Below are positions 8,911 to 18,027 of a stretch of 55,895 nucleotides of DNA, in pieces. A program made the position numbers and the translations under genes. Source of the stretch: Caulobacteraceae bacterium (GTDB taxonomy: Bacteria > Pseudomonadota > Alphaproteobacteria > Caulobacterales > Caulobacteraceae). Below the pieces are notes generated by a model, which was not told the origin of the DNA, searched no databases, and saw nothing but the letters and a program-made list of their open reading frames with translations. Every line of letters starts with the position of its first letter. The stretch's first letter is position 1. The stretch is from the NCBI GenBank assembly GCA_947475845.1, contig CANJMO010000008.1, positions 1-55,895 of the forward strand, given 5' to 3'.

Positions 8911-9109
8911 GCAACGGGTTGTTCCAAACCAGGGTCGCTGTGAAATTTCTATTTTGCAACAAAGGATCGGCGCTAAGTTGCAATCCCGGAATGCGGGATT
9001 TTCGGACTCAACCTCTCAAACGGCCTGTTTGGCGGGTTTCCGACGGAGTCTAAGAGCCTCTTAAGACTTGGCTCGCCACAATCGGCGCCTACCGGCTTGG
9101 GGACCCGAC
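8911..9109. promoter_or_regulatory. Divergent control region with several dyads
   Basis: Between the response regulator and MASE1 kinase starts. It contains TTGCAAC at 8954-8960 inverted against GTTGCAA at 8977-8983 (16-base spacer), a hairpin AATCCCG/CGGGATT at 8982-9000, and the dyad TAAGAG-C-CTCTTA at 9051-9063. Two GANTC sites are present (GACTC 9005-9009, GAGTC 9046-9050). The spacing of the TTGCAA copies (24 bases) would suit an OmpR-type dimer, but this is inference. Confidence 0.45.
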
Positions 9110-11185
9110 ATGACGGCCTTAGGACAAGAGCAGGACGCGGATGGGCGCAAGGCGCCGATCGCCGTCGCCCTGTGTCTTGGCTATCTGATTTCGCTGTGGA
9201 CCAGCCTGATCCTGGTGAGCCCGGCCGCGGTGCCGCCGTTCTGGCCCTCTAACGCCTTCGTCGCCGCCATGGTGATGTTGCTGCCGCGGCGCCTTTTGTG
9301 GCCGGCGGTGGGCTTCGCCACGGTGTGTGCGGCGTCGTTCATCCTTCGCACTTCGGATTCCATGGCCCTGGCCGTGATCCGTGTCTTCTTCAATATGGGC
9401 GAGGGCGTGTTGGCCGGAGCGCTGGCCGTGCGGGTGCTGGGATCGCGCCGCTTGCTGCGCACCGCGGCCGGCTTCCTGAGGCTGCAGCTGCTGGCCGTGC
9501 TGCCGGCGGTGGTGCTCGACCTGATCCTGCGCGAAGGCGCGATGCGGCTGATGTCGTCGGAGTCCTATCTGATGGGATGGCGGTCGGCCTTCCTGCCGCA
9601 CCTCCTGGGGCTGGCGACGGTTTTTCCGGCGATCCTGCTACTGGTCCAACCTAGCATGCCGGAACTGAAGCGCAGCCGCCTGGAGACGGGCCTGATCTTC
9701 TCCATCCTGGCGATCGTCTCCTACGTCTTCATGCACCAGAACAAGATGCCGGTGGCCTTCGTCATCAGCCCCCTGCTGCTGCTGGCCGCCCTGCGGTTGG
9801 GGCCGCGCGGGTCGATGTTCGGCAACCTGATCGTGGCGCTGATCTTCCTGCCGGTGGCGATCGAGGGCGAGGGGCCGTTCGCCCTGCATCCGGAGTGGGA
9901 TCTGCAGGACCGGGCGATGATCTATCAGGCGGTGTGCCTGGCCTCCCTGTTCGCCATGTCGCTGGCGGCGTTCATGGTCGCCGAGCAGGCCCGTCTGCGC
10001 CGCCTGCTGGTGCGCCGCGCCGCCGCCGCCCGCGAGGCCCGCCGCCGGGCCCTGATCGCCAGCCGCGCCAAGAGCGACTTCCTGGCCACCATGAGCCACG
10101 AGATCCGCACGCCGATGAACAGCATCCTGGGTTTCACCCAGGCGCTGATGCAGGACCCGGGCGTATCGGACGAAGCGCACCGCAAGATCGAGGTGATCGC
10201 CCAGGCCGGCGATTCCCTGATGACCGTGCTGAACGACATCCTCGATTTCTCCAAGGTGGAGGCCGGGCAGATCGAGCTGCATGTCGAGCCGGTGGAGGTC
10301 GCCGCCTGCGCCGCCCACGCGGTAGAGATCATCCAGGGCCCGGCGCGGGCCAAGGGCCTGGCCCTGCGGCTGGAGACGGAGAGCGCGGAAGGCCGCTATG
10401 CGCTGGATGGGCAGCGCCTGCGCCAGATTCTGCTCAACCTGCTGAACAATGCGGTCAAGTTCACCGATGAAGGTCATGTGCTGCTGACGGCGGCCTATGC
10501 CGAACAGACGCAGACCCTGCGCTTCGAGGTGCGTGACAGCGGCATCGGCATCGATCCCGATTTGCTCGGCAGCCTGTTCACCCGCTTCTCGCAGGCCGAT
10601 AGTTCGACCACCCGCGACTACGGCGGCAGCGGGCTGGGCCTGGCCATCTGCAAGGGGCTGGTGGAGCGGATGGGCGGACGGATCGGCGTGGACAGCCGGC
10701 CGTCGCTGGGCTCGACCTTCTGGTTCGAACTGCCGGCCCCCAGGCTGGAGGCGTCAGCCGACGCGCAGGCGGCCGAGGCCAAACCGGCGTCGTTGCGCGG
10801 CCGGGTGTTGGTGGTGGACGACCACGCCATGAATCGCCAGCTGGGCGAGACCCTGCTGAGCCTGATGGGCTGCCAGGTCGACCTCGCGGCCTCCGGCGAG
10901 GAAGCCGTGCAGGCGGCGTTCGACAATCGCTACGACGCGATCCTGATGGACGTGCATATGTCCAAGATGGACGGCATGGCGGCGGCCCGGGCGATCCTGT
11001 CGCAGGGCGGGGCCAGCGCGCGCACACCGATCATCGCCATGAGCGCGGACGTGATGACCCGCAACCTCGAGCTGTGCCGCCGGGCGGGCATGGTCGATCA
11101 TATCGCCAAGCCGATCCAGATGTCGGTGATGCACGCCGTGCTGCAGCGCTGGCTGGGCGATCACAAGCGCCGTTCCGCGGCCTAG
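9110..11185 (+). CDS. MASE1-like hybrid sensor histidine kinase / response regulator
   Basis: 691 residues from the ATG at 9110 (GGGGAC nearby; an in-frame TTG at 9068 is less likely). Residues about 15-290 hold eight or so membrane helices starting VALCLGYLISLWTSLILVSP, with PPFWPSNAFVAA typical of MASE1 integral sensors. A short coiled linker (about 292-325) leads to HisKA (FLATMSHEIRTPMNSILGF, His330), HATPase (LLNLLNNAVKFTDEG, DSGIGIDPD, GGSGLGLAICKGLVERMGG) and a receiver (ILMDVHMSKMDG, IAKPIQ). No Hpt domain or output partner lies next to it, so phosphotransfer is probably to a distant protein. It stands alone, divergent from the OmpR-type pair. Confidence 0.92.
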   Translation: MTALGQEQDADGRKAPIAVALCLGYLISLWTSLILVSPAAVPPFWPSNAFVAAMVMLLPRRLLWPAVGFATVCAASFILRTSDSMALAVIRVFFNMGEGVLAGALAVRVLGSRRLLRTAAGFLRLQLLAVLPAVVLDLILREGAMRLMSSESYLMGWRSAFLPHLLGLATVFPAILLLVQPSMPELKRSRLETGLIFSILAIVSYVFMHQNKMPVAFVISPLLLLAALRLGPRGSMFGNLIVALIFLPVAIEGEGPFALHPEWDLQDRAMIYQAVCLASLFAMSLAAFMVAEQARLRRLLVRRAAAAREARRRALIASRAKSDFLATMSHEIRTPMNSILGFTQALMQDPGVSDEAHRKIEVIAQAGDSLMTVLNDILDFSKVEAGQIELHVEPVEVAACAAHAVEIIQGPARAKGLALRLETESAEGRYALDGQRLRQILLNLLNNAVKFTDEGHVLLTAAYAEQTQTLRFEVRDSGIGIDPDLLGSLFTRFSQADSSTTRDYGGSGLGLAICKGLVERMGGRIGVDSRPSLGSTFWFELPAPRLEASADAQAAEAKPASLRGRVLVVDDHAMNRQLGETLLSLMGCQVDLAASGEEAVQAAFDNRYDAILMDVHMSKMDGMAAARAILSQGGASARTPIIAMSADVMTRNLELCRRAGMVDHIAKPIQMSVMHAVLQRWLGDHKRRSAA

Positions 11186-11303
11186 CGTTCCGACACCCAT
11201 TGCCCCGGCTTACAAGCCACGTCATGCTGATCGTTCACTGTCGGCCCAGGCTTCGATTCCTGAGCGACATCAACGTATTGGCTTGAGAAGGGCGCTCGGC
11301 CGC

Positions 11304-12782
11304 ATGGGACTTCTGACCAAGAAACCGATCGATGTGCTGCTGGCGCAGGCCCACGAAGAGGGTGCGCACTCGCTCAAACGGGGCCTGGGCGCCTTCAATC
11401 TGACCATCCTGGGCATCGGATCGGTGATCGGGGCGGGTATCTTCGTCCTGACCGGCCAGGCCGCGGCGCAGCACGCGGGGCCGGCCATCGTGCTCTCTTA
11501 TGTGCTGGGCGGCATCGTCTGCGCCTTCGCGGCCCTGTGCTACGCCGAACTGTCGGCGATGATCCCGGTGTCGGGCTCGGCCTACACCTATGCCTACGCC
11601 ACCCTGGGCGAGTTCGTCGCCTGGCTGATCGCCTGGGACCTGATCGTCGAATACCTGTTCGCGGCGTCCACAGTCTCTGTGGGCTGGTCAGGCTATTTCG
11701 TGGGCCTTCTCAAGGACATGGGGATATATCTTCCAGCGATCTTCACCGAGGCGCCGTTCAAGGCGGGCGAAGGGCATCACCTCATCGCCACCGGCGCGAT
11801 CCTGAACGTTCCGGCGGTGCTGGTGCTGCTGTTCACCGCAGGCGTGCTGATCGCCGGGATCACCCAGTCGGCGATCTTCAACAACATCGTCGTGATCATC
11901 AAGGTGGCCGTGGTGCTGCTGGTGATCGTGTTCGGCTTCATGCACATCAACCCGGCCAACTGGCACCCCTTCATCCCGCCGATCGAGACCGACCCGGTCA
12001 CTCAGCACACCAAGTACGGGCTGCCAGGGATATTCACCGCCGCGGGGGTGATCTTCTTCGCCTACATCGGCTTCGAGACGATCTCGACCGCCGGCCAGGA
12101 AGCGATCAATCCGCAGAAGACCATGCCGATCGGCATCATCGCCTCGCTGACCATCTGCACCATCCTCTATCTGCTGATGTGCCTGGTGGTGACGGGGATG
12201 GTGCCGTTCCGCGATCTGGACGTGCCGGCGCCGATCTATACCGCCGTGGACGCCATCGGGCCGTCGCTGGCTTGGCTGAAGCCGGTGGTGACCATCGGGG
12301 CCACCATCGGTCTGTTCTCGACCATGCTGTCGCTGCTCTACGGCCAGTCGCGCATCTTCTACGCCATGGGCCGAGACGGGCTGCTGCCGGCGGTGTTCGC
12401 CAAGGTTCACTCCAAGCGGCGCACGCCGTGGGTCGGAACCATGATCACGGCGGCCTTCGCGGCCCTTATGGGCGGGCTGTTCCCGATCGGCCTGCTGGGC
12501 GAGCTGGTGTCGGTGGGCACCCTGCTTGCCTTCTCCCTGATCTGCGCCGGGGTGATATACTTGCGCATCAAGGAGCCGAACATGCACCGGCCGTTCAAGA
12601 CGCCGTTCTGGAAGATCACCGCGCCGCTCGGCGTGATCTCCTGCCTGTATCTGGTGATGAGCCTGCCGGTGGAGACCTTCGTGCGGCTGATCGTGTGGAT
12701 GGCGATCGGGCTGGTGGTCTACTTCCTCTACGCCCGCAAGCACGCCAAGTATCAGGACGGCCCGGCGGTTCCGGCGGAATAG
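11304..12782 (+). CDS. APC-family amino acid permease
   Basis: 492 residues from the ATG at 11304 (GAGAAGGG upstream); the in-frame TTG at 11283 would add seven residues. About 12 membrane helices. The first transmembrane motif FNLTILGIGSVIGAGIFVLTGQ and GSAYTYAYATLGEFVAWLIAWDLIVEY are classic of the cationic amino acid transporter subgroup (YfnA/CAT-like). Substrate specificity is not readable. The 118-base gap before it contains a GATTC site and nothing else clear. A strong hairpin follows the stop. Confidence 0.9.
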   Translation: MGLLTKKPIDVLLAQAHEEGAHSLKRGLGAFNLTILGIGSVIGAGIFVLTGQAAAQHAGPAIVLSYVLGGIVCAFAALCYAELSAMIPVSGSAYTYAYATLGEFVAWLIAWDLIVEYLFAASTVSVGWSGYFVGLLKDMGIYLPAIFTEAPFKAGEGHHLIATGAILNVPAVLVLLFTAGVLIAGITQSAIFNNIVVIIKVAVVLLVIVFGFMHINPANWHPFIPPIETDPVTQHTKYGLPGIFTAAGVIFFAYIGFETISTAGQEAINPQKTMPIGIIASLTICTILYLLMCLVVTGMVPFRDLDVPAPIYTAVDAIGPSLAWLKPVVTIGATIGLFSTMLSLLYGQSRIFYAMGRDGLLPAVFAKVHSKRRTPWVGTMITAAFAALMGGLFPIGLLGELVSVGTLLAFSLICAGVIYLRIKEPNMHRPFKTPFWKITAPLGVISCLYLVMSLPVETFVRLIVWMAIGLVVYFLYARKHAKYQDGPAVPAE

Positions 12783-12795
12783 GCCGGATCGACAG

Positions 12796-12829
12796 CGGCA
12801 TCGGCGGGTTCTAAGCACCGCCGATGCCG
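12796..12829 (+). terminator. 12-bp hairpin overlapping the hrpB start codon
   Basis: CGGCATCGGCGG (12796-12807) is perfectly complementary to CCGCCGATGCCG (12818-12829), with a 10-base loop. It begins 14 bases after the permease stop, and its right arm contains the hrpB ATG (12824-12826). No T-run follows, so it may act less as a terminator than as a block to ribosome access on read-through mRNA. Confidence 0.5.
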
Positions 12830-15292
12830 GTTCTTCCCGACACCCTTCCAATCCACGAGGCGCTGGAGCCGCTGCGCGCGGCCCTGAGCGCTTCGACGTG
12901 CGCGGTGCTGGTGGCGCCGCCCGGCGCCGGTAAGACCACGGTCGTGCCCTTGGCCCTGCTGGGCGAGCCGTGGGTCGGCGCTGGCAAGATCATCATGCTG
13001 GAGCCCCGGCGACTGGCGGCGCGCGCCGCCGCCGAGCGGATGGCCAAGACCCTGGGCGAGCGCGCAGGGGATACGGTCGGATACCGGGTCCGGCTGCAGA
13101 CCAAGGTGTCCGCGCGGACGCGGATCGAGGTGGTCACCGAGGGGGTGTTCACCCGCATGATCCTGGACGATCCGGCGCTGGACGGCGTGGCGGCGGTGAT
13201 TTTCGACGAATTCCACGAGCGCAGCCTCGACGCCGACCTGGGGCTGGCCCTGGCGCGTGATAGCCAGTCGGTGCTGCGGGAAGACCTACGCATCCTGGTG
13301 ATGTCGGCGACGCTCGACGGCGCGCGGGTTTCGGCCCTTCTGGGCGACGCGCCGGTGGTGGAAAGCCAGGGGCGGATGTTTCCGGTCGACACGCGCTATG
13401 TGGGGCGCGAGCCGAACACGCAGCTTGAGGCCCAACTGGCCAAGCTGGTGGGCCGGGTGCTGGCGGAGGAGACCGGCAGCATGCTGGTGTTCCTGCCCGG
13501 TCAGGGCGAGATACGCCGCGCCGAGCGGTTCATCAACGAGCGCCTGACCCGCATCGACACCGATGTGGCGCCGCTCTATGGCGCGCTGGAGCCTGCACAG
13601 CAGGACCGCGCGATCGCTCCGGCGGGGCCGGGACGGCGCAAGGTGGTGCTGGCGACCTCGATCGCCGAGACCAGCCTGACCATCGAGGGCGTGCGGGTGG
13701 TGATCGATTGTGGTCAGGCCCGGGTGCCACGCTTCGATCCGTCGAGCGGCCTGACCCGGCTGGCCACCGTGCGGGTGAGCTGCGCCGCCGCGGATCAGCG
13801 GCGCGGGCGAGCAGGGCGGACCGAGCCTGGCGTCTGCTACCGGATGTGGGACGAGGCGGAGACGCGGGCCCTGCCGGCGTTCGAGCGGCCGGAAATCCTG
13901 GAAGCGGACCTGTCGGGGCTGGCGCTGGACCTGGCGCGGTGGGGCGCGCGGGACGTGGCGGCGCTGGCTTTCCTCGACCCGCCGCCTTCGGCTGCCTTTG
14001 CCGAGGCTCGAAGTTTGCTGGAGCGGTTGCAAGCTATGGATGGCTTCGGCGGGCTTACGGCGCACGGCAAGGCGCTGGCTGAGCTGCCCTTGCCGCCGAG
14101 ACTGGCGCACATGGTGCTGAAAGGGGCCGCGGCCGGAGGGGCGCGGCGGGCGGCGCGGATAGCGGCGCTGATCACCGAGCGCGGGCTGGGCGGAACCGAC
14201 ACCGATCTGCGCCACCGGCTGGAGCGAATGGACCGCGACCGGGAGCCGCGCGCCGCCGATGCGCGAACTCTGGCGGATCGATGGGCCGATCAGGCCATCA
14301 GGGCTGTGGGAAAGCCCACATCGGGCCAGCCGCTCGACGACGGGCTTCTGCTGGCAGAGGCCTATCCCGACCGCATCGCCAAGGCGCGTGGCCCGCTGGG
14401 CGAGTTTCAGCTGGCGTCGGGGCGCGGCGTACATCTGGAGCCAACCGACGCCCTGGCGCGGGAGAAGTGGCTGGCGGTGGGCGATCTGGGCGGGGGCGGC
14501 GCGCGCGACCGCATCCTGCTGGCGGCGCCGCTGGAAGAGGAGGCGCTGCTGGCGGCGTTCGCGGATCGGGTGCGGACCGAGGACGTGCTGGAGCCCGATC
14601 CGCGCGGACGACTGAAGGCGCGGCGGGTGACGCGGTTGGACCGGCTCGTGGTAGCCGAACGGCTGATCGACAGTCCCGACCCGGCGCTGATCGCCGGCGC
14701 CTTGTTGGCGCAGGCGCGCAAGGGACTGGGGGCGCTGAACTGGAGCGAGGGGACTGAGCGGCTGCGCGCCCGCGCGGCGTTCGTGCGCGAGGCCGGGCTG
14801 GGCGAGGCGCCGGACCTGTCGGACGCGGCGCTGCTGGCCGACCTGGGCTGGCTGGAGCCGCTGCTGGCGGGGCGTTGGAGCCTTGCTGACATACCGCCCG
14901 GGTCATTGGATAACGCGGTGCGCGGGCTGATCGACTGGGGACAGGGGCAGGCGCTCGACAAGCTGGCGCCGGAGAGCTGGCAGACGCCGGCTGGGTCCGG
15001 CGCGCGGATCGACTATGCGGCCGAGGGCGGACCGGCGGTGGAGGTGCGGGCGCAGGAGCTGTTCGGGCTGGACGTGCATCCGGCCATCGCCAACGGCCGC
15101 ATTGCGCTGACGCTGGTGCTGGTGTCGCCGGCCCGCCGGCCGATCCAGGTGACCAAGGACCTGCCCGGGTTCTGGCGCGGGTCGTGGAAGGCGGTGCGGG
15201 CCGACCTGCGCGGGCGCTATCCGAAGCACCCGTGGCCGGAGGACCCCCTCAACGAAGCGCCGACCATGCTGGCCAAGCCGCGCGGGACCTAG
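12824..15292 (+). CDS. hrpB: ATP-dependent helicase HrpB
   Basis: 822 residues, the usual length for HrpB (DEAH/RHA-type superfamily 2). Walker A APPGAGKTT (31-39); motif II DEFH (128-131) rather than DEAH, as in other HrpB proteins; motif III VMSATLDGARV; motif VI QRRGRAGRTEPGVCYRMW. A C-terminal HrpB domain ends FWRGSWKAVRADLRGRYPKH, a family signature. Its cellular role is poorly defined (RNA or DNA unwinding). The start is within a hairpin. Its TAG stop shares a CTAG with the stop of the convergent OPT gene. Confidence 0.96.
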   Translation: MPVLPDTLPIHEALEPLRAALSASTCAVLVAPPGAGKTTVVPLALLGEPWVGAGKIIMLEPRRLAARAAAERMAKTLGERAGDTVGYRVRLQTKVSARTRIEVVTEGVFTRMILDDPALDGVAAVIFDEFHERSLDADLGLALARDSQSVLREDLRILVMSATLDGARVSALLGDAPVVESQGRMFPVDTRYVGREPNTQLEAQLAKLVGRVLAEETGSMLVFLPGQGEIRRAERFINERLTRIDTDVAPLYGALEPAQQDRAIAPAGPGRRKVVLATSIAETSLTIEGVRVVIDCGQARVPRFDPSSGLTRLATVRVSCAAADQRRGRAGRTEPGVCYRMWDEAETRALPAFERPEILEADLSGLALDLARWGARDVAALAFLDPPPSAAFAEARSLLERLQAMDGFGGLTAHGKALAELPLPPRLAHMVLKGAAAGGARRAARIAALITERGLGGTDTDLRHRLERMDRDREPRAADARTLADRWADQAIRAVGKPTSGQPLDDGLLLAEAYPDRIAKARGPLGEFQLASGRGVHLEPTDALAREKWLAVGDLGGGGARDRILLAAPLEEEALLAAFADRVRTEDVLEPDPRGRLKARRVTRLDRLVVAERLIDSPDPALIAGALLAQARKGLGALNWSEGTERLRARAAFVREAGLGEAPDLSDAALLADLGWLEPLLAGRWSLADIPPGSLDNAVRGLIDWGQGQALDKLAPESWQTPAGSGARIDYAAEGGPAVEVRAQELFGLDVHPAIANGRIALTLVLVSPARRPIQVTKDLPGFWRGSWKAVRADLRGRYPKHPWPEDPLNEAPTMLAKPRGT

Positions 15293-17313
15293 GTTCGCTT
15301 GGAGAGCTTGCCGATCCAGGCGTAAAGGGCGAGGACCACGGCGACGAAGGCGATGGCCGCCAGTGCTTGCGAGGCGCCGAGGAAGCTGTCGCCGACAAGC
15401 GCGAACGGCGCGGACTTGCCCGAAGCGACCACCACACCGGCCAGCAGCACGCCCATCAGGCCCTCGCCGACGATCATGCCGGAGGCGAGCAGGACGCCGA
15501 GCTGCTTGAGGCCCGCGCCGTTGGGGCGCTTATCCGCGCGTCTGTCGAAGATGGCGCCGCCGATGGCGCCGGTGACCACCATCAGGGTGGTGGCCATGGG
15601 CAGGTAGATACCCAGGCCGACCGCGAGCGGGGCGAGGCGCGGACGCTTGAGCAGCCCGAGCGCCTCGTCGATGGCGATGATGACGACGCCGAGGGCGACG
15701 CCGATGCCGATCAGGCTCCAGTCGAGTTCGCCCTGGATCACGCCCTTGGCCAGGGACGAGATCAGCGAGGCCTGGGGCGCGGCCAGGGCGTGGGCGGGGT
15801 CGACGCCGGGCACGCCGGCGAAGCCATAGGCGCGGTTCAGAAGGTCGAGCACCGGCGGGACGACAGCCGAGCCGACGACGACACCGACGATCAGGGCGAC
15901 CTGCTGCTTCCAGGGGGTGGCGGCGACCAGCTGGCCGGTCTTGAGGTCCTGGAGGTTGTCGTTGCCGATGATGGCGGCGGCGAAGACGAAGGTGGTGGCG
16001 AAGAGGGCGAAGGCGACCAGGGCGGGCTTGAGGTCCGCGCCGACCAGGGGCCCGACCACACCGGCCATCAGCAGGGCCGCGATCAGCACCGCCAGGATGC
16101 CGACGCCGGAAACCGGGCTGTTGGACGAACCGACCAGCCCGGCCATGTAGCCGCAGATGGTGGCGACGAACAGGCCGACCACCAGGACGTAGACCACCCC
16201 GCCGATGATCAGGGCCCCGGAGGCTGCGCCGAGGCCGCCCTGGGCCGCGAGGTAGGCAAGGACGCCGCCGATGGCCACGAGGCAGGCGGCGGTGATGGCG
16301 CCGGTCCAGCCGATCGGCAAATCCTGCTCGACCAGGGGCAGGGCGGCGGCGCCCGGCTGATGGCGGGCCTTTGCCGCGGCTGCGGCAGAGGCGAGGCCGC
16401 CGGCGATGGGCTTTGCCAGCTTGACCAGGGACCAGATGGCCGCGGCGCCGATCTGGCCGGCGCCGATGAATCGGACCTTGTGCGCCCAGATATCCAGCGC
16501 CGCGTCGGCCACCGGGCCGGGATGCGCGCCCATCGAGAACAGCAAGGGCACCGCGCCGCCCCAGGCGATCAGGATGCCTACCAGCATAGCGACCCCGACC
16601 CACAGGCCGACAAGGTGGCCGACGCCGTACAGTGCCAGGGAGAAGCCTATGTCGAAGCCTGAGGCGCCTTTGCCGGCGCGGAAGTAGCGCGCCATGTTGG
16701 CGGCGAACAGCTGGGTGTTGACCAGGATCATGTAGCCCGCCGCGGCGATGCCGCCGGTGACGACGGTGAGCAGGCCCGCCTTGCTGGCGGCGGCGGCCAT
16801 CTCGTCGTGCACCGCCTCGCTCTCGTGCTGGCCGGCGCCGACTTTCAGCACCTCGGCGCATGCGACGCCTTCGGGGAAAGGCAGGTCCGAGCCGGTGACC
16901 AGGGCGCGGCGCAGGGGGATGGAGAAGGTTACCCCGAGGATGCCGCCCAGTCCGCACAGGGCGAAGGTCAGCCAGAACGGGAAGTGGCTCCACCAGCCGA
17001 TCATGACCAGTCCGGGCAGGACGAACACCATCGAGGCCATGGCCCCGGCGGCCGACGCCACCGTTTGGACGATGTTGTTCTCCTGGATCGTGCCGCCCTT
17101 GAAGGCGCGCAGGACCGCCATGGAGATGACGGCGGCGGGGATCGAGGAGGCGAAGGTCAGGGCCGCCTTGAGGCCGAAATAGACGTTGGCCGCGGTGAAC
17201 AGGACGGTGATCAGCGAGCCGAGGATCAGGGCGCGGACGGTCAGCTCGTTGGATTTAGCAGGAGGCACTGGACGGTCTCGCGGTGATCGACGCGGCCACA
17301 GTGCCCGGATCAT
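15289..17313 (-). CDS. OPT family oligopeptide transporter
   Basis: 674 residues from the ATG at 17313 (MIRALWPRR). About 14-16 membrane helices. SNELTVRALILGSLITVLFT, then AANVYFGLKAALTFASSIPA with GTIQENNIVQTVASAAGAMA, is the signature start of bacterial OPT proteins, which take up peptides or metal chelates across the inner membrane driven by protons. The substrate is unknown. The stop overlaps that of hrpB. It is divergent from the FrnE-like gene with 60 bases between starts. Confidence 0.92.
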   Translation of the reverse strand: MIRALWPRRSPRDRPVPPAKSNELTVRALILGSLITVLFTAANVYFGLKAALTFASSIPAAVISMAVLRAFKGGTIQENNIVQTVASAAGAMASMVFVLPGLVMIGWWSHFPFWLTFALCGLGGILGVTFSIPLRRALVTGSDLPFPEGVACAEVLKVGAGQHESEAVHDEMAAAASKAGLLTVVTGGIAAAGYMILVNTQLFAANMARYFRAGKGASGFDIGFSLALYGVGHLVGLWVGVAMLVGILIAWGGAVPLLFSMGAHPGPVADAALDIWAHKVRFIGAGQIGAAAIWSLVKLAKPIAGGLASAAAAAKARHQPGAAALPLVEQDLPIGWTGAITAACLVAIGGVLAYLAAQGGLGAASGALIIGGVVYVLVVGLFVATICGYMAGLVGSSNSPVSGVGILAVLIAALLMAGVVGPLVGADLKPALVAFALFATTFVFAAAIIGNDNLQDLKTGQLVAATPWKQQVALIVGVVVGSAVVPPVLDLLNRAYGFAGVPGVDPAHALAAPQASLISSLAKGVIQGELDWSLIGIGVALGVVIIAIDEALGLLKRPRLAPLAVGLGIYLPMATTLMVVTGAIGGAIFDRRADKRPNGAGLKQLGVLLASGMIVGEGLMGVLLAGVVVASGKSAPFALVGDSFLGASQALAAIAFVAVVLALYAWIGKLSKRT

Positions 17314-17373
17314 GCCCCAGCGTGCAATCGCCAACCGCCGTGCCTATGTTCGGCGCCTAAAGGAGCCCAAGCC

Positions 17374-18027
17374 ATGACCAAGCCGATGCGGATCGATTTC
17401 GTTTCCGACGTTTCCTGCCCATGGTGCGTGATCGGGCTGGGCGGGCTGGAAGAAGCCTTGGCGCGCACGGCGGACGTGGTTCAGGCCGAGTTGCATTTCC
17501 AGCCGTTCGAGCTCAATCCGCAGATGCCGCCGGAAGGCGAGAATATCGTCGAGCACATCGGCAAGAAGTACGGCTCCACGCCCGAGCAGTCGGCGGCCAA
17601 CCGGGCGATGATCAAGCAGCGGGCCGCCGACGTCGGTTTCACCATGGCGACGGGCGAGAACAGCCGCATCTACAACACCTTCGACGCGCACCGCCTGCTG
17701 CATTGGGCGGGTGTCGAGGGGACGCATCAGGCGGCGCTCAAGAAGGCGCTGTTCGAAGCCTATTTCACCGACGGCTCGAACATGGGCGACCCCGATGTGC
17801 TGACGGCGGCGGCCGAGAAGGCCGGGCTGGACGGGGCGACGGCGCGCGAGGTGCTGAGCTCGGGCCGTTATGCTGAGGATGTGCGGGCCGCCGAGGAGCA
17901 GTGGCGGGCGGCAGGGATCAATTCCGTGCCGGCGGTGATCATCAACCAGAAGTACCTGATCTCCGGCGGCCAGCCGGCCGAGGCGTTCGAGCAGGCCCTG
18001 CGCTCGATCGCCAAGGAAACGGCCTAA
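17374..18027 (+). CDS. DsbA family oxidoreductase, FrnE-like
   Basis: 217 residues without a signal peptide, so cytoplasmic. The N-terminus RIDFVSDVSCPWCVIGLGGLEEAL contains a CPWC thioredoxin-like active site. The helical insertion and the C-terminal GINSVPAVIINQKYLISGGQ (cis-Pro loop) fit the FrnE/2-hydroxychromene-2-carboxylate isomerase-related disulfide oxidoreductases. AAAGGAG lies eight bases before the ATG. A role in thiol redox or oxidative stress is likely but unproven. Its TAA stop overlaps the convergent RNA methyltransferase stop (CTAA, 18024-18027). Confidence 0.93.
   Translation: MTKPMRIDFVSDVSCPWCVIGLGGLEEALARTADVVQAELHFQPFELNPQMPPEGENIVEHIGKKYGSTPEQSAANRAMIKQRAADVGFTMATGENSRIYNTFDAHRLLHWAGVEGTHQAALKKALFEAYFTDGSNMGDPDVLTAAAEKAGLDGATAREVLSSGRYAEDVRAAEEQWRAAGINSVPAVIINQKYLISGGQPAEAFEQALRSIAKETA

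Noticed and set aside
11231-11265. GCTTCGATTCC resembling a tRNA T-arm before the amino-acid permease gene
   Set aside because: No acceptor, D or anticodon arm can be formed around it.
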